NCBI RefSeq assembly: GCF_000002235.5
Contig: NW_022145599.1
Span: forward strand, 2,859,677-2,923,676
DNA: 64,000 nt
Direction: 5' to 3'
From: Strongylocentrotus purpuratus
Taxonomy: Eukaryota; Echinodermata; Echinoidea; Camarodonta; Strongylocentrotidae
The notes under the pieces were generated by a model. The model ran no database searches. It was not told the DNA's origin and was given only the letters and a program-made list of their open reading frames with translations. This document shows, piece after piece, positions 22,330 through 32,934 of this stretch (its first letter is position 1; each line of letters starts with the position of its first letter). The position numbers were made by a program, and so were the translations under genes.

Positions 22330-25300
22330 TTTCTTCTTCAAAGAAGCTTTTGAACAAATAGTTGAAGCTTAATCAAAGTCACCATGCAATATTTATTTAA
22401 AGCATCGTTTCTTTTGTCTTCAAAACCAAAAATTACATTTTCTAAATTGAACTCTATCTGTAATCGAGAACCTTCATTTATCCATTTCACCGTTTCATTC
22501 CAGATTGATTTACTGATTTCATAATTGTAAAAGAAATGTACAATATCTTCCAGCTCTTTTTTACAAAAGGAACGTTTATCGTTACTCATTATTTTCATCT
22601 TATACAGTTGCTTGTTCAAATACAGAATCCTATTTACTATCTTAAACTGAAAATATCTTAAACCAATATCTGGAGTAAAACGAAATATCATTCTATGATA
22701 TTTCTGCATTCTTATACTTTCAGGGTATAATCTAAATGTCGTTCCCATTTCAGACATATTGAGACACATCAGACACAATTTGTTTTTCCAAGAAAAGTTT
22801 TGTAAATATATTGACAACCTTTTATGTCATGTACTAATATTTTGATATGTGACGGCATTAAAGGATCTACTTCTTTTTCTTTCTTTTTTTTGGTCTCGAA
22901 ATTTGAAAATTTGACATTTTGCTCCGTTGGGGGGGGGGGGGGGGGTAAGGTCACCTTTTTTAGGTCAGCCATGGGAATTTTTTTTTTTTTTTAAATAAAA
23001 TAAGACTGCCACTCACTTTTTATTGATAAACCCGGGGCAAACTGCCAAAAAAAAAAACCAAAGGGGGGGGGGGGGGTTGTAGGGGGGTTTATACACATAA
23101 AAATACCAAAGGGGGTGTTTAACCCACCAAACACCCCCCCCCCCCCCCCCCCCTGCGTACGCGCCTGGTGGTAACAGTAATTATTTAGCAACTGTAACTC
23201 TTCCAAGAACCGTAATGTTCCTTTTGATCCAAGAAATCATCTGGCGTTTTACTTTGTCAAAAATTCTATCATAGTTATAATTTGGTATTTTGTCAATAAC
23301 AACATGAAAGTCAGCACCAAGATAACGAGAAAAAAAACAAGTACAAAATTCACTTGTCTTCCTTCTAATTCTATATCTTCATTACATTTTGAGGCCCCAA
23401 TCCAAATTGCGTTTGTTATTTGGATATTGATCTTCAGCCCACTACAATTTCCAAATAGGTCCTAAATATGTAGTGCATTACAGAAACTAGCAGCTGTGCC
23501 ATCAAGAAACGATATTGTGTAATCTGCATACTGAAGGATCTTAAATTCCTTTGAACCGACAGAAATTCCTTTCACAGAGTGTGAATTTCGAATTAACATC
23601 CCAAGAATTTCGGCGCACAACAAAAACAAGTATGGAGAATTTGGATCCCCTTGCCTACATCCCCTTCCTACACGAAATATCGATGTTATTTGCCCATTAA
23701 CCATAACACTAGAGTATGCATCACTATGCAATATCTTTATCCACTTTATAAACGAACTACCAAACGTAAAAGAGAAAGTGTTTTATACAAAAAGTGGTGA
23801 GAAACAGTATCGAATGCTTTTTCAAAATCAATTAACAAAATCATTCCAGGAACATTTTCTTTTTCAGTATAAGCAATAATGTCATATAAAATTCTAATAT
23901 TTCACCAATAAATCGTCTAGACAAAAAACCTGTTTGATTAGCATGCATAATGCGAGGTAATACCTTTTTAGTCTATTAGCAATACAGCTTGATAGTATTT
24001 TATAAACAAAATTCAACAAATAAATTGGTCTCCAATTTTTGATAAAGTGTCTCACTTTGTCACCTTTAGGAAGTAATGTTATCAAACCAATATTTTGCGA
24101 GATAGATAATTTTCCAGAAGTGTAAGCACAATTCATACTACGCATCATATAAATGCCTAATTCTTCAAAGAAAATTTTGAAAAAATTCCACAGTAAATCC
24201 ATCCTGGCCAGGAGCTTTATTATTTTTCATATTCTTTAATGCATATTCAATTTCACTGTAAGAAATTTCTCCCTCTAAGGAAATACTCTCTTCTTTTGTG
24301 AGACTTTGAAAATGTTCTTCACTTATGTGAGAAAAAACATCTTCTGCATCACAATTTGGATGATATTTATACAAACGTTCATAATATAACCCAACCTCTT
24401 TTAGGATATCGTCTTGTTGTTGCAACACTGTACCATTGTCGTCAATCAATTTTACAAACGTTTTTTCCACTATCCTTTGTTTTTCTAGATTCAAAAATAT
24501 TTTGATGTTTTTTCCCCATATTGCATTGTTTGAAGGCGGTAGTCTTTTGGCTGTTATGTCAAGCTTCTGGTGTCTGAATTGCTCCAATTCATCTATTAAT
24601 GGTTTAATTTTTTCTAAATCTTCTCTGGTATTTGTATTATGTTCCAACAATCTTTCTAAGTTAACTATCTCAGTCTCAAGGTCCTTTTCTACACTTTTTT
24701 CCTTCTTTTTCTGTCGAATTGCATACATAATTCTAACCGCCCGCAACTCCATCAAGAAAGTGTCAAAAAGCAACTGGTCATTAATTGTAAATTTCAGATC
24801 TTCTTTACTAACATGTTCAAATTATTTACCATCAAAACAGTCAACATTAAGGTACTGTAGGGAAACTTCATTTACCTTCTCCTTAATAAGATTAACAAAT
24901 TCAGACTTTTTCAAAAATGAGTTATTAAACTTCCAATAGGTAAATCTCTTATGGCATTTATCTAACACAATGTCTAAACTGATCATTGAATGATCAGTGC
25001 GTTAGCCAAAAACCAATTTCACATTTTCTAACCAAGGAAAATATATCTGAAGACATTAAAAAGTAATCCAACCTACTTTGCTTCAATGAAGTAGGCTGTC
25101 GCCAGGTATAGGATTTTGTATCAGGATGAAGTTGACGCCATAGATCAACCAAATTAAAGTCATTTTTTTTTAAATCTCAAGTACCTTTTCCCTTGCTTTT
25201 TTGTTACTAAGTCGAAGGTATCTAACTCAATACTCTGTACCAGGTTCCAATCACCACAAATAATTTTGTGAGGTTCATCAACTCTAGTAAGATGTTTTTC

Positions 25301-25345
25301 TATAATTATTATATTCTTGTATGGGCATGCGCTAGTATGCAAAAT
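22330..25345 (-). mobile_element. Decayed Tx1/L1-type LINE, 5'-truncated
   Basis: Minus-strand frames recover the parts of a non-LTR retrotransposon ORF2 in order. An endonuclease fragment with IICGDWNLVQ lies at about 25160-25342. The start of the reverse transcriptase, with KNMKNNKAPGQDGFTVEFF, is at 24165-24773. A WRPIYLLNFVYKILSSCIAN block is at 23894-24202, and a block with GRGCRQGDPNSPYLFLLCAE and YADYT (catalytic YADDT changed) at 23462-23731. The cysteine-bearing C-terminal region, with LRYFQFKIVNRILYLNKQLY and FCKKELEDIVHFF, is at 22338-22817. RGCRQGDP-x-SPYLF and this C-terminal pattern point to the L1/Tx1 group. Several frameshifts separate the parts, the YADD box is mutated and a repeat insertion interrupts it, so it is inactive. 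Confidence 0.85.
22865..23165. mobile_element. Repeat insertion inside the Tx1 LINE
   Basis: The LINE reading is interrupted by poly-G runs, the inverted copy B of the CCCCGGGTTTA...AGTGAGTGGCAG segment (about 22995-23050), a hairpin-forming GGGTGTTTAACCCACCAAACACCCCC-type stretch near 23112-23150, and the end word CAGGCGCGTACGC read on the minus strand. It looks like a non-coding DNA element inserted into the older LINE. Boundaries are approximate. Confidence 0.55.
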
Positions 25346-25870
25346 ACAAATAGGCTTTTAATTTTACAAAAGAAAATTATAAGAATTATATCGCACAGCC
25401 AATACCTTGCTCATACTATACCTCTTTTTTACAACCTAATTTTTTTTTAAAGTAAACGATATTTATGTTTATCAATGTGCAATTTTTTTATGTATTTATG
25501 CTTTAAAAAACTTTTACCAAATACTATTTTACAATATTTCCAACTTAATAAGAATATTCATGGCCACCAGACCAGGATTTCAAATATTTTTCATATTCCA
25601 GGAGTAAGGACACTAGTTTCCCAAAATACAAATTTTATCAGGGGTCCAAAAATTTGGAATGACATAAGATATTCGACTGAGTCCATCACTAAATAGTTTT
25701 AAAAGAAAATTTAAACTGTACTTGTTAAGACAATACTCAATAGTGCAATAACCTATATTCTTAACTATCATCAGACAGAAAAGTGGGAGAGAGTGTGTGT
25801 GTGTGAATGCAATTTTTTCCTTTTTTTTTCTCCTCTTTTTTATAACAAATACAAAATTTAAATAATGTAC
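25290..25870 (+). mobile_element. 3' part of a plus-strand Jockey/CR1-superfamily LINE
   Basis: Plus-strand frames read LILQKKIIRIISHSQYLAHT, then LPNTILQYFQLNKNIHGHQT and FIRGPKIWNDIRYS. This is the conserved C-terminal tail that follows the reverse transcriptase in CR1/L2/Rex-type LINEs. The same tail pattern (LQKKAIRIIS...AHTLPIF) is present in the LINE at the right edge of the window. One frameshift lies near 25440-25475. The 3' UTR seems to continue after the CR1 insertion, at 29241-29398. Confidence 0.7.
25863..25870 (+). repeat. Putative target-site duplication, left copy (TAATGTAC)
   Basis: TAATGTAC occurs here and again at 29233-29240, directly abutting the two ends of the minus-strand CR1 element. 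It suggests an 8-bp duplication made when CR1 entered the plus-strand LINE 3' UTR. Confidence 0.5.
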
Positions 25871-28800
25871 TTAGTTTTGTATACAATTACTGGAGACAGA
25901 CTTTTACATAAGGCCCGGCCTTCCTGTCTAGTATCCAAATACTTTCATTACTTGATACTTGATGTGGTAATCCCTGAAGCAGCTTTTCCAAGCTATACTG
26001 GGATGGGATGTGTTGTGACAGCAGGTGAAGGCCGGTGCAGACAACAAATGGGTGTACAATTGCTTTATACAGTAAAATAGTGACGTGCAAGTAAAAATAA
26101 TCATGCTGCTATATGGTTTACAGCATTCTGGAACCTACAGGAGGTTCCAACCCTCTGATGACAGGGAGCTAGGCGGTCATCTGGAAAGCAGCAACTGATG
26201 GGGCAGTAACTGCAGTGAATGGTAGTTGATTCCAGATGCGAATGGTGCGGGGGTAAAATGAGTACTTGTAGGAGTCGATTGTTGCCTCAGGAACAGAGAG
26301 CTTGAGTGTGTGGTCTCTTCTGCTGATGTATGTAGCTTTGGTTATGAGGTGAGGAAGACAAATGTTGACTAGCTGGTGGTGTATTTTAAAGAGCATGGTG
26401 CTTTGTGCTAGAAGACGACGTGTGCGCAGTTTATCCCATCCCAGCTGGGAAACAAGCCCTGTAGCTGACGTGGATCTTCGGTAGTCGCGGAAGACAAAAC
26501 GAGCAGCTGTTTTCTGTACCCTTTCCAGACCTTCGGCAGCACCAGAAGTGTGAGGGTTCCAGGCTTCAGCGCCATACTCTAGCTGCGGTCGAACCAGGGC
26601 TGTGTATGCTCTTGACTAATTCACATCCTTGGTGCATGGTGACAGGATTCTCCGCAGCAACCCAAGGGTTTTGTTGGCCTTGTTCAGTAGGAGTTGGCAG
26701 TGTGTATTCCATCGAAGGTCCTTGGTTACAGTTACCCCGAGATACTTGTACTTGTCTATCCTGGGTATTATCTCGTTGGAAATCTGGTAGTCATGCTGTA
26801 TTGGTGTTCTTTTCCTCGTGATGGTAAGGGAGGCGCACTTCTTGACATTGAAAGCCATGAACCATTTCGCTGACCAGTCAGACAAGGTTTGAAGGTCTTG
26901 CTGAAGGATGGAGGTGTCATTCTTAGTGTGAATTTCTCTGTAGATCACACTATCGTCGGCAAAAAGGCGCATCTTGGACTGGATATTTGCAGTGATGTCG
27001 TTGATGTACAGCAAAAAGAGGGCTGGTCCGATCACTGAACCTTGAGGTACCCCAGAGGTAACAGGCATCCAAGATGACCGGGAGCCCTTGACAACAACTG
27101 CTTGCTGCCTGTTGGAAAGTAGCGACATAGTCCAATGTAATGTGTCTCCTCTTATGCCATAATGCTCGAGCTTGGTCTGCAAAAGGCGATGAGGTACTCG
27201 GTCGAAAGCTTTCTGGAAGTCAAGGAAGATGACATCTGTTTGGCCTCTGCATTGTAAGGTGTGTGCCCAATCCTGGGTAGCAGAGATGAGTTGTGTGGTG
27301 GTGGAAAGTTTCTGCCGAAATCCATGTTGGTCATCTACCAGGATGTTGTTGGCAGCTACGTGTTTCGAGATATGGCTGAGTACTATGTGTTCCATTAGCT
27401 TGCTGCAGATGCAGGTCAGGGAAATAGGTCTGTAATTTCCTGGATCACACTTATCACCGGACTTGTGGATGGGTGTTACCAACGCATGCTGCCATTCAGC
27501 TGGAACAGTGCCAGAATTGTAGCTCTGCTGAAAAAGGAATCCTAAGGCAGGAGCAATCTCGTCAGCTACAAGCTTGAGGAGTTTAGGTGGAAGTTCGTCT
27601 GGCCCACAAGCTTTGGATGGGTTGAGATTTGACAGCTGCTTTGCCACACCAGGACGATGAATGTGTAGATGGCCGATATCAGGAAAGTGTGAGGAACCTT
27701 CCATACGAGCATGACAAACCTGTTGGTTGGTGAATACCGAGTGGAAGAAGGAGTTGAGACACTCTGCTTTGTCTTTGTTGGTCGTGTGGATGCCTTTGTC
27801 AGATCTAAGCGATGGGATTTCCATATTCTCAGTCCGACACTGCTTGACATAGGACCAGAAGGTCTTGGGATTCCCTTGCAGACTGTTCCCTATGATGTTG
27901 TTCACGTAATCGTGGTGTGCTTGGTGAACTAGTTTCGCTACCACGTTGCGGTGCTGTCTGAAAGCCTTCCATTTTGACGTACTGGGGTTTCTACGGGCTT
28001 TCTTAAAGAGCCTATCACGCTTCCTCATTTTTCGTTTGAGGTCGGTGGTGATCCACGGAAGGTGTCGCCGGGATTTGCTCATCTTTGATGGTATCAGATC
28101 CTCCATACACTTCTTGAGGAACACAGATATCCTGTTCCAATTCTCATCTACAGTTTGGAGCTCTGGAGATGAAAGGAAGAAATCGATTGAAAACTTTTCA
28201 ACAGTTTCTTTAATGATCTGGTGGTCTGCTCGGTGGAATTGGTAGGTCTTCCTGGGAGGTGCACGGGCTGTTTTCGGATTTCCTGAAAAGACGAAGGACA
28301 CAATGTTGTGGTCTGATATGCCAGGATGAATGGATACATCTGTAATGAGGCCAGGGTTGGACGTCAAAAGAAGATCCAGGATGTTACTAGACGCAGGACG
28401 GGTTACATCCCTTACCAGTTGTGTCAGTGAGAATTTCAATAAGGTGTCAAGCAAAAGTTGATGGATGCTTGCACGGTTTGGATTGGTCAGTGAGCAGGAT
28501 TCCCAGTCGATGTCTGGAAGATTGAAATCTCCTCCAATGATGATGTTAGGGTGACTTCTTCTGTGTTTAGACATAACCTTAGCGATGGAGAGTTGGAGTT
28601 CCTCAAGGTCTTGCTTTCCGTTACTTGGGGGACGGTAAAAGCTTGCTATAAATAGTGGCTTTGCGTTGGTGAATTGTAAGTTACACCAGATGATTTCACT
28701 ATTTGAGTCGAACTCCGGACAGTTGGTTAAGATGAGAGACTCATGCACTGCTACAAAGACACCACCCCCACGGTCGTTTCGATCTTTCCGGAATACTGTG

Positions 28801-29232
28801 TAATTTCTAGGAAATACACTGTAAGTGGGGGTTGTCTCGTCAAGCTTAGATTCGCAACCAAGGATCACATCTGGCTTGTGATGACTAATATGCTTGGAAT
28901 TGAGAGTACTTCGCAGAACTTTTAAGACCATTGCAATTGATAATGACGCCCTTCAGGATCTTCCTGCGGTTTTTAGATGGTGAGAAGTGAGGGCGTGGTG
29001 GTAGCCTCGATGCATGACCAGATGACGCTGAAGTTGGTGTTGACGTCTGACAATGATATTGAGCATCATCGGTTGTGTCGCTGATGCTTAATGACTCAAA
29101 CTGATTGCTTGTGGAGAGGCTGGCATTGCTGCTGAGGGAAGCTGCTGTTTCTGCATTTATGCTATGACATCTGCAGCAGACCCTGTTGAGTCTGGCGAGG
29201 ACTTCATAATTATGATTGCTCAGAAATACCAT
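25871..29232 (-). mobile_element. CR1-clade LINE, almost complete ORF2
   Basis: The minus strand encodes most of a CR1 ORF2. The endonuclease begins near VIINCNGLKSSAKYSQFQA and contains HHKPDVILGCESKLDE, IGGDFNLPDIDW and GISDHNIVS. The reverse transcriptase contains NYRPISLTCICSKLMEHI, FLDFQKAFDRVPH, SGVPQGSVIGPALFLLYIND and the catalytic FADD. The C-terminal domain ends about 26169. I count two lesions over about 1,020 codons: a one-base frameshift near 28890 and a single in-frame TAG at 26616-26618. The 3' UTR runs to 25871. The left and right flanks share TAATGTAC. The 5' end falls at the ATG of the N-terminal part (29232), so ORF1 and the 5' UTR are missing. Good preservation suggests a fairly recent insertion. 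Confidence 0.92.
26616..28931 (-). CDS. CR1 LINE endonuclease/reverse transcriptase open frame (771 codons)
   Basis: This is the long uninterrupted part of the CR1 ORF2. It retains the endonuclease catalytic blocks (GDFNLPDIDW, SDHNIV) and reverse transcriptase blocks up to FADDSVIYREI and KYKYLGVTVTKDLRW. It begins at an ATG created by the upstream frame change rather than at the native start. It ends at a TAG after SPCTKDVN, beyond which the same frame continues for about 148 more codons (SRAYTALVRPQLEYGAEAWN onwards). It acts, if at all, in retrotransposition by target-primed reverse transcription, but the two lesions make autonomous activity unlikely. Confidence 0.88.
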   Translation of the reverse strand: MVLKVLRSTLNSKHISHHKPDVILGCESKLDETTPTYSVFPRNYTVFRKDRNDRGGGVFVAVHESLILTNCPEFDSNSEIIWCNLQFTNAKPLFIASFYRPPSNGKQDLEELQLSIAKVMSKHRRSHPNIIIGGDFNLPDIDWESCSLTNPNRASIHQLLLDTLLKFSLTQLVRDVTRPASSNILDLLLTSNPGLITDVSIHPGISDHNIVSFVFSGNPKTARAPPRKTYQFHRADHQIIKETVEKFSIDFFLSSPELQTVDENWNRISVFLKKCMEDLIPSKMSKSRRHLPWITTDLKRKMRKRDRLFKKARRNPSTSKWKAFRQHRNVVAKLVHQAHHDYVNNIIGNSLQGNPKTFWSYVKQCRTENMEIPSLRSDKGIHTTNKDKAECLNSFFHSVFTNQQVCHARMEGSSHFPDIGHLHIHRPGVAKQLSNLNPSKACGPDELPPKLLKLVADEIAPALGFLFQQSYNSGTVPAEWQHALVTPIHKSGDKCDPGNYRPISLTCICSKLMEHIVLSHISKHVAANNILVDDQHGFRQKLSTTTQLISATQDWAHTLQCRGQTDVIFLDFQKAFDRVPHRLLQTKLEHYGIRGDTLHWTMSLLSNRQQAVVVKGSRSSWMPVTSGVPQGSVIGPALFLLYINDITANIQSKMRLFADDSVIYREIHTKNDTSILQQDLQTLSDWSAKWFMAFNVKKCASLTITRKRTPIQHDYQISNEIIPRIDKYKYLGVTVTKDLRWNTHCQLLLNKANKTLGLLRRILSPCTKDVN

Positions 29233-29240
29233 TAATGTAC

Positions 29241-29398
29241 ATGTTTAAAATATTTTCCCTTGTCCATCATGTCTTCTCCACTTGTGTTATCCTCATGTTA
29301 TTATTGATACATGTATTATATTCTAACTTTTATATGTTTGTTTTCCTTGTATAATTTTGATGAAAGTATTGAATAAAGTGAACTTGAACTTGAACTAT
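29241..29398 (+). mobile_element. LINE 3' UTR end with GAACTT repeat tail
   Basis: An AT-rich stretch ends in GAATAAAGTGAACTTGAACT and further tail units, a form typical of LINE 3' ends. It directly follows the right copy of TAATGTAC, so it is probably the displaced end of the LINE at 25290-25870. Confidence 0.55.
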
Positions 29399-29479
29399 AC
29401 AACTAAAAAATTCTGGGAAGTCACTATTTGGCCCATATACCGTAATTAAATGCCTAAAACCTCTGAGCTAACGCCGGTG

Positions 29480-29700
29480 TGACCGCGTAGAATGTAACCC
29501 GCACCGATCGTCCGACTATTAGAGATCGATCGAGAGCGGACGATCGGTGCGGATTTTATCCGCGCAGAATGTCCGTGTCGGACATTCCGTGCGCGCCTCA
29601 AATGTCTGACGGACAATCCGTGCAGAAGAGGTCTCGCACCAATAGTCCGCCTGCCGCACCGAATGTCCGTACTCTAGTCCACACATATACATAGTCAATA
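29480..29700. repeat. Hairpin-rich segment with perfect 16-bp inverted repeat
   Basis: CCGCACCGATCGTCCG (29499-29514) is exactly complementary to 29537-29552, with a 22-nt loop. Downstream the words AATGTCCG, CGGACAT and TCCGTGCAGAA recur in both orientations up to about 29690. The CpG-rich composition differs sharply from its neighbours. It may be the end of a foldback DNA element, but no matching distant end was found. Confidence 0.6.
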
Positions 29701-29854
29701 TAGTGGAGGCTGTTAGGGCTATAAATAGGGGTTGTTTGGTGCAGATTCTTCTAAAAGCACCAAATTTGGCCCAGAGGTAGATTATACCATACTTTTACGA
29801 TTTCTTCCGGACGCCAAGAAGGGCACCCTCTGGGTATGCCATAATTGGCAAATC

Positions 29855-30165
29855 CAAAATGGCCGCCAACTGAGTTAAAGGTCAAGCGTAGTTCCAAAAG
29901 GAAAAGCGGTTGTATGATAATAGTTTATATTTTTATTGAGTTTTTGGGGTCAGAGAATCTGATTATGATGTTCTTTCGTTGATTTGAGGTCTCCTTGGGG
30001 CTGCCTTACTGGTCATATTGGTCCAGTCCAAAATGGCCGCCATCTGAGTTACAGGTCAAGTATAGTTATGAAAGGAAATGGGCTAGTATGATAAAAGTTG
30101 ATGAATTCATTGGGTTTCCGGGGTCGGATAATCTGATTATGATGTTCTTTTATCCATAAGCGAGT
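29855..30165 (+). repeat. Tandem repeat of about 173 bp (two copies)
   Basis: CCAAAATGGCCGCCA, TGAGTTA-AGGTCAAG, GTATGATAA and AATCTGATTATGATGTTCTT recur in the same order starting about 29855 and 30028. The copies are diverged. No coding function is supported. Confidence 0.75.
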
Positions 30166-30184
30166 CCGTAATTGCACACTCCGC

Positions 30185-31361
30185 AAGTTGGGGATCGGAG
30201 GGGGGGGGGGGCAAATGGCCCTTGTCCCCCCCCCCCCTTCTACAGCAAACTTAAAAGAGACAGAAAGGAAGAGAAGGGAAAGGGAAAGAAAAGAAAGGTA
30301 CGGGAGATCAATTGTGATTTTTCCCACCACGCGGTGTGGATCGGGGGCGAAAGGCCTTCGCCTGCCCTCCCCTGGCAAACAAAAAGAGAGAGAGAGAGAG
30401 AGAGAGAGAAGGAAGGAAAAGAAGGGAAAGGGAAAGAAGAGAGAAGAGGAAAGGAAGAAGAAAAGAAAAAGGGGAAAAGAAGGAGATCGGGGGGGGGGGC
30501 GGAAGGGCCTTGCCGCCCATGCTGGTGACTCACCCCCCCCCCCCCCCGCAAAACAAGAGAGAAGGAAGGAAAGGGTAAGAAACAAAAGAAGAAAAGAAAA
30601 GAAGGGACATCAGTTGGGAAAGAGGAGAGCTAAAATTGAACACAAAAGAGGAAGAAGAAAAGAAAAGGGTGAAAAGAAGCAGAGATCAGTTGCGATTAAT
30701 CCCACCAAAATCGTGTGGATCGGGGGGAGGGGGCGAAAGGCCCCTGCCTCCCTCAGCAAACTTAAATGTGTGTGTGTGAGAGAGAGAGAGAGAGAAGTAA
30801 GGGAAGGGGAAGGGGGGGGGGAAGAGGAAGAAGAAAGGTAGGGGAGATCAGTTGCAATTTGTCCCGATTTGTACCCCTCCCCCCTTAGCAAAGAGAGAGA
30901 GAGAAGGAAGAAAAAGAAGGGAAAGGGAAATAAGAGAAAAAGAAGAAGAAAAGAAAAAAGCGAAAAGAAGGAGATTGGGGGGGGGGGGCCGGAAGGGCCT
31001 TGCCGCCCATGCTGTTGTCCCCCCCCCCCCCCCCCGGCAAAACAAGAGAGAAGGAAGGAAAGGGAAAGAAACAAAAGAGGAAAAGAAAAGAAGGAATATC
31101 AGTTGCAATTTTTCTGCAAACAAGATGTGGATCGCGGAGAAAGGCCTTTGCCTCTGCCCCCTCCCCGACCACCCCACCCCCTCCCCGCCAAAAAAAAGAG
31201 AGAAAGAAAGGAAAGGGAAAGAGGAGAGCTAAAATGTAACACAAAAGAGGAAGAAGAAAAGAAAAGGGTGAAAAGAAGCAGAGATCAGTTGCGATTAATC
31301 CCACCAAAATCGCGTGGATCGGGGGGAGGGGGCGAAGGGCCCCTGCCACCCTCAGCAAACT

Positions 31362-31403
<42 letters not shown>

Positions 31404-31495
31404 AAGGGAAGTGAAAGGGAAAGAGGAGAGAAAGGGACAGAAAACAAAGAGGAAGAAAAGAAAAGGAATTAGTGAAGATCAGTTGCGATTTTCAT
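30185..31495. repeat. Polypurine/polypyrimidine block with higher-order repeats
   Basis: About 1.3 kb is almost all purine on the plus strand, broken by G and C runs. A module with GTGGATCGGGGGGAGGGGGC and CCTCAGCAAACTTAAATG occurs near 30712 and 31312. A second module with GGCGGAAGGGCCTTGCCGCC or GGCCGGAAGGGCC and CCATGCTG occurs near 30490 and 30975. GA dinucleotide runs lie at about 30386-30409, 30778-30796 and 31367-31400. Long open frames exist on both strands only because stop codons are rare in such composition; they are not genes. Confidence 0.85.
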
Positions 31496-31729
31496 TGGTT
31501 CTTCTATCATCATTTTACAATTATCATTGTACAAATGTATTATATTCATTTATTTATTCCTGTTTGATAACAAAAATATGAATATAAACTCATAAACTCA
31601 TAACAGCAACAAAATTAAATGTAGGAGAAAACTATCTTGCTGGGAGCAAGAAGCGCAAAAATTATCATGCATTTGCATGTACATGTCAGTGTATCATTAA
31701 TACAGACAGTCTTGATACTGGTATACAGG

Positions 31730-32440
31730 GGCGGCAGAGCGACTTCCATGCTTCTATGAGAAGGGGAAGTGGCTAGCTCTTATTACTAGAAAAAGAGGCA
31801 CATGTTAAAATAAACGTGGCACTTATGAGAGATGAAAACGGGTAATTATGAGAAGGGGGAGGGGCACTTATAAGAAGGAAAAAGAACATTTATTATAAAG
31901 GAAAGTGGGAACGTGTCAAAATTATAGAAGCAGTTATTGTATTAGAGGTGAAAAGAGAAACTGATCAGGAAGGAAAGGGGCACTTCACTTGTCAAAGTAA
32001 AATGAGTATCTCTGAGATTCGAATAGGGCCAATTTTTGGAGGTGAAGGGTCAATTTACCAGAGATGAAAAGGGTCACTTATGAGAAGGGGGAAGGGGCTC
32101 TTTTTTAATGGGGGCACTTATAATTAGGAAAAGGGGCACATGTGAAAATATAAGTTAAAAAGGGGTAGTTATAAACATGGGAAGGGGCACTACTTACAAA
32201 GGAAAAAGGGGCACTTAATTGTCAAAGTAAAAGAGGTACCTCTCAGACTTAAAAATAGGGCAATTATCAGAGGTGAAGGGGCACTTATCAAAAGTGAAAA
32301 TGGAAACATTTTGAAGGAATTGGGTATGTGTCAAAATAAAGGGACACTTATCAGAGGTGAAAAGGAGAAAGGGCACTTAATGAATTATTAGGGGCACTTG
32401 TCAAAGTAAAAAGGGGCACTTTTCTTTTATTAAAAAAAAA
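31730..32440 (+). repeat. Degenerate minisatellite, unit about 20-30 bp (GGGGCACTTAT...)
   Basis: The core AAGGGGCACTTATnAGA recurs some twenty-five times with variable spacing, interspersed with GTCAAAGTAAAA. A clear relative in reverse complement (AAGTGCCCCTTTTC core) forms the array at 61140-62070, 30 kb away. Its function is unknown, and no coding frame is kept. Confidence 0.8.
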
Positions 32441-32934
32441 AGGCGCTGTGCCCTTTGGGGAAACGTAGGCTTACGTGCGCTTACGTACGTACCGGTAAGC
32501 GATCGTCATTGGTCTCCGTGTGTAAACATTCCGTTTCCGGTGTTGGTACGTAAATTTGTTTAAGATCACGGTAAATGTCGGTATAAGGGACTGTAAAAAC
32601 TACAACAATATATGCATATGTATCTTTTAATGTTTAAGATAAGCCAGAAATAACTATAAATGCCATACTTTCAAAGATACGGGATGTAGATCGACTCGTT
32701 CTGGCTTTCATTTTCGTCCACAGTCCCACTAATTGAAAATATCGTTGTAGTGTTGGGATAAAAACTGGGCGGTTGATTGTTATTCCCACACAGACACATA
32801 GCTGCATTACTATCCTGGCTGTGTATTAAAACCTGTTGTATTGATTCTCAACATTTCGAACACCACTGTACAAAACTCAACTGATTTCACTCAAGATCGG
32901 TGCTTTAGACTTAGTGACAATTGATGACACCTAG

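Noticed and set aside
24436-24939. 167-codon plus-strand frame
   Set aside because: It is antisense to the Tx1 LINE reverse transcriptase region.
30049-31405. Several open frames of 100-217 codons on both strands
   Set aside because: They are products of polypurine/polypyrimidine composition with proline-, glycine-, arginine- or glutamate-only peptides and no domain.
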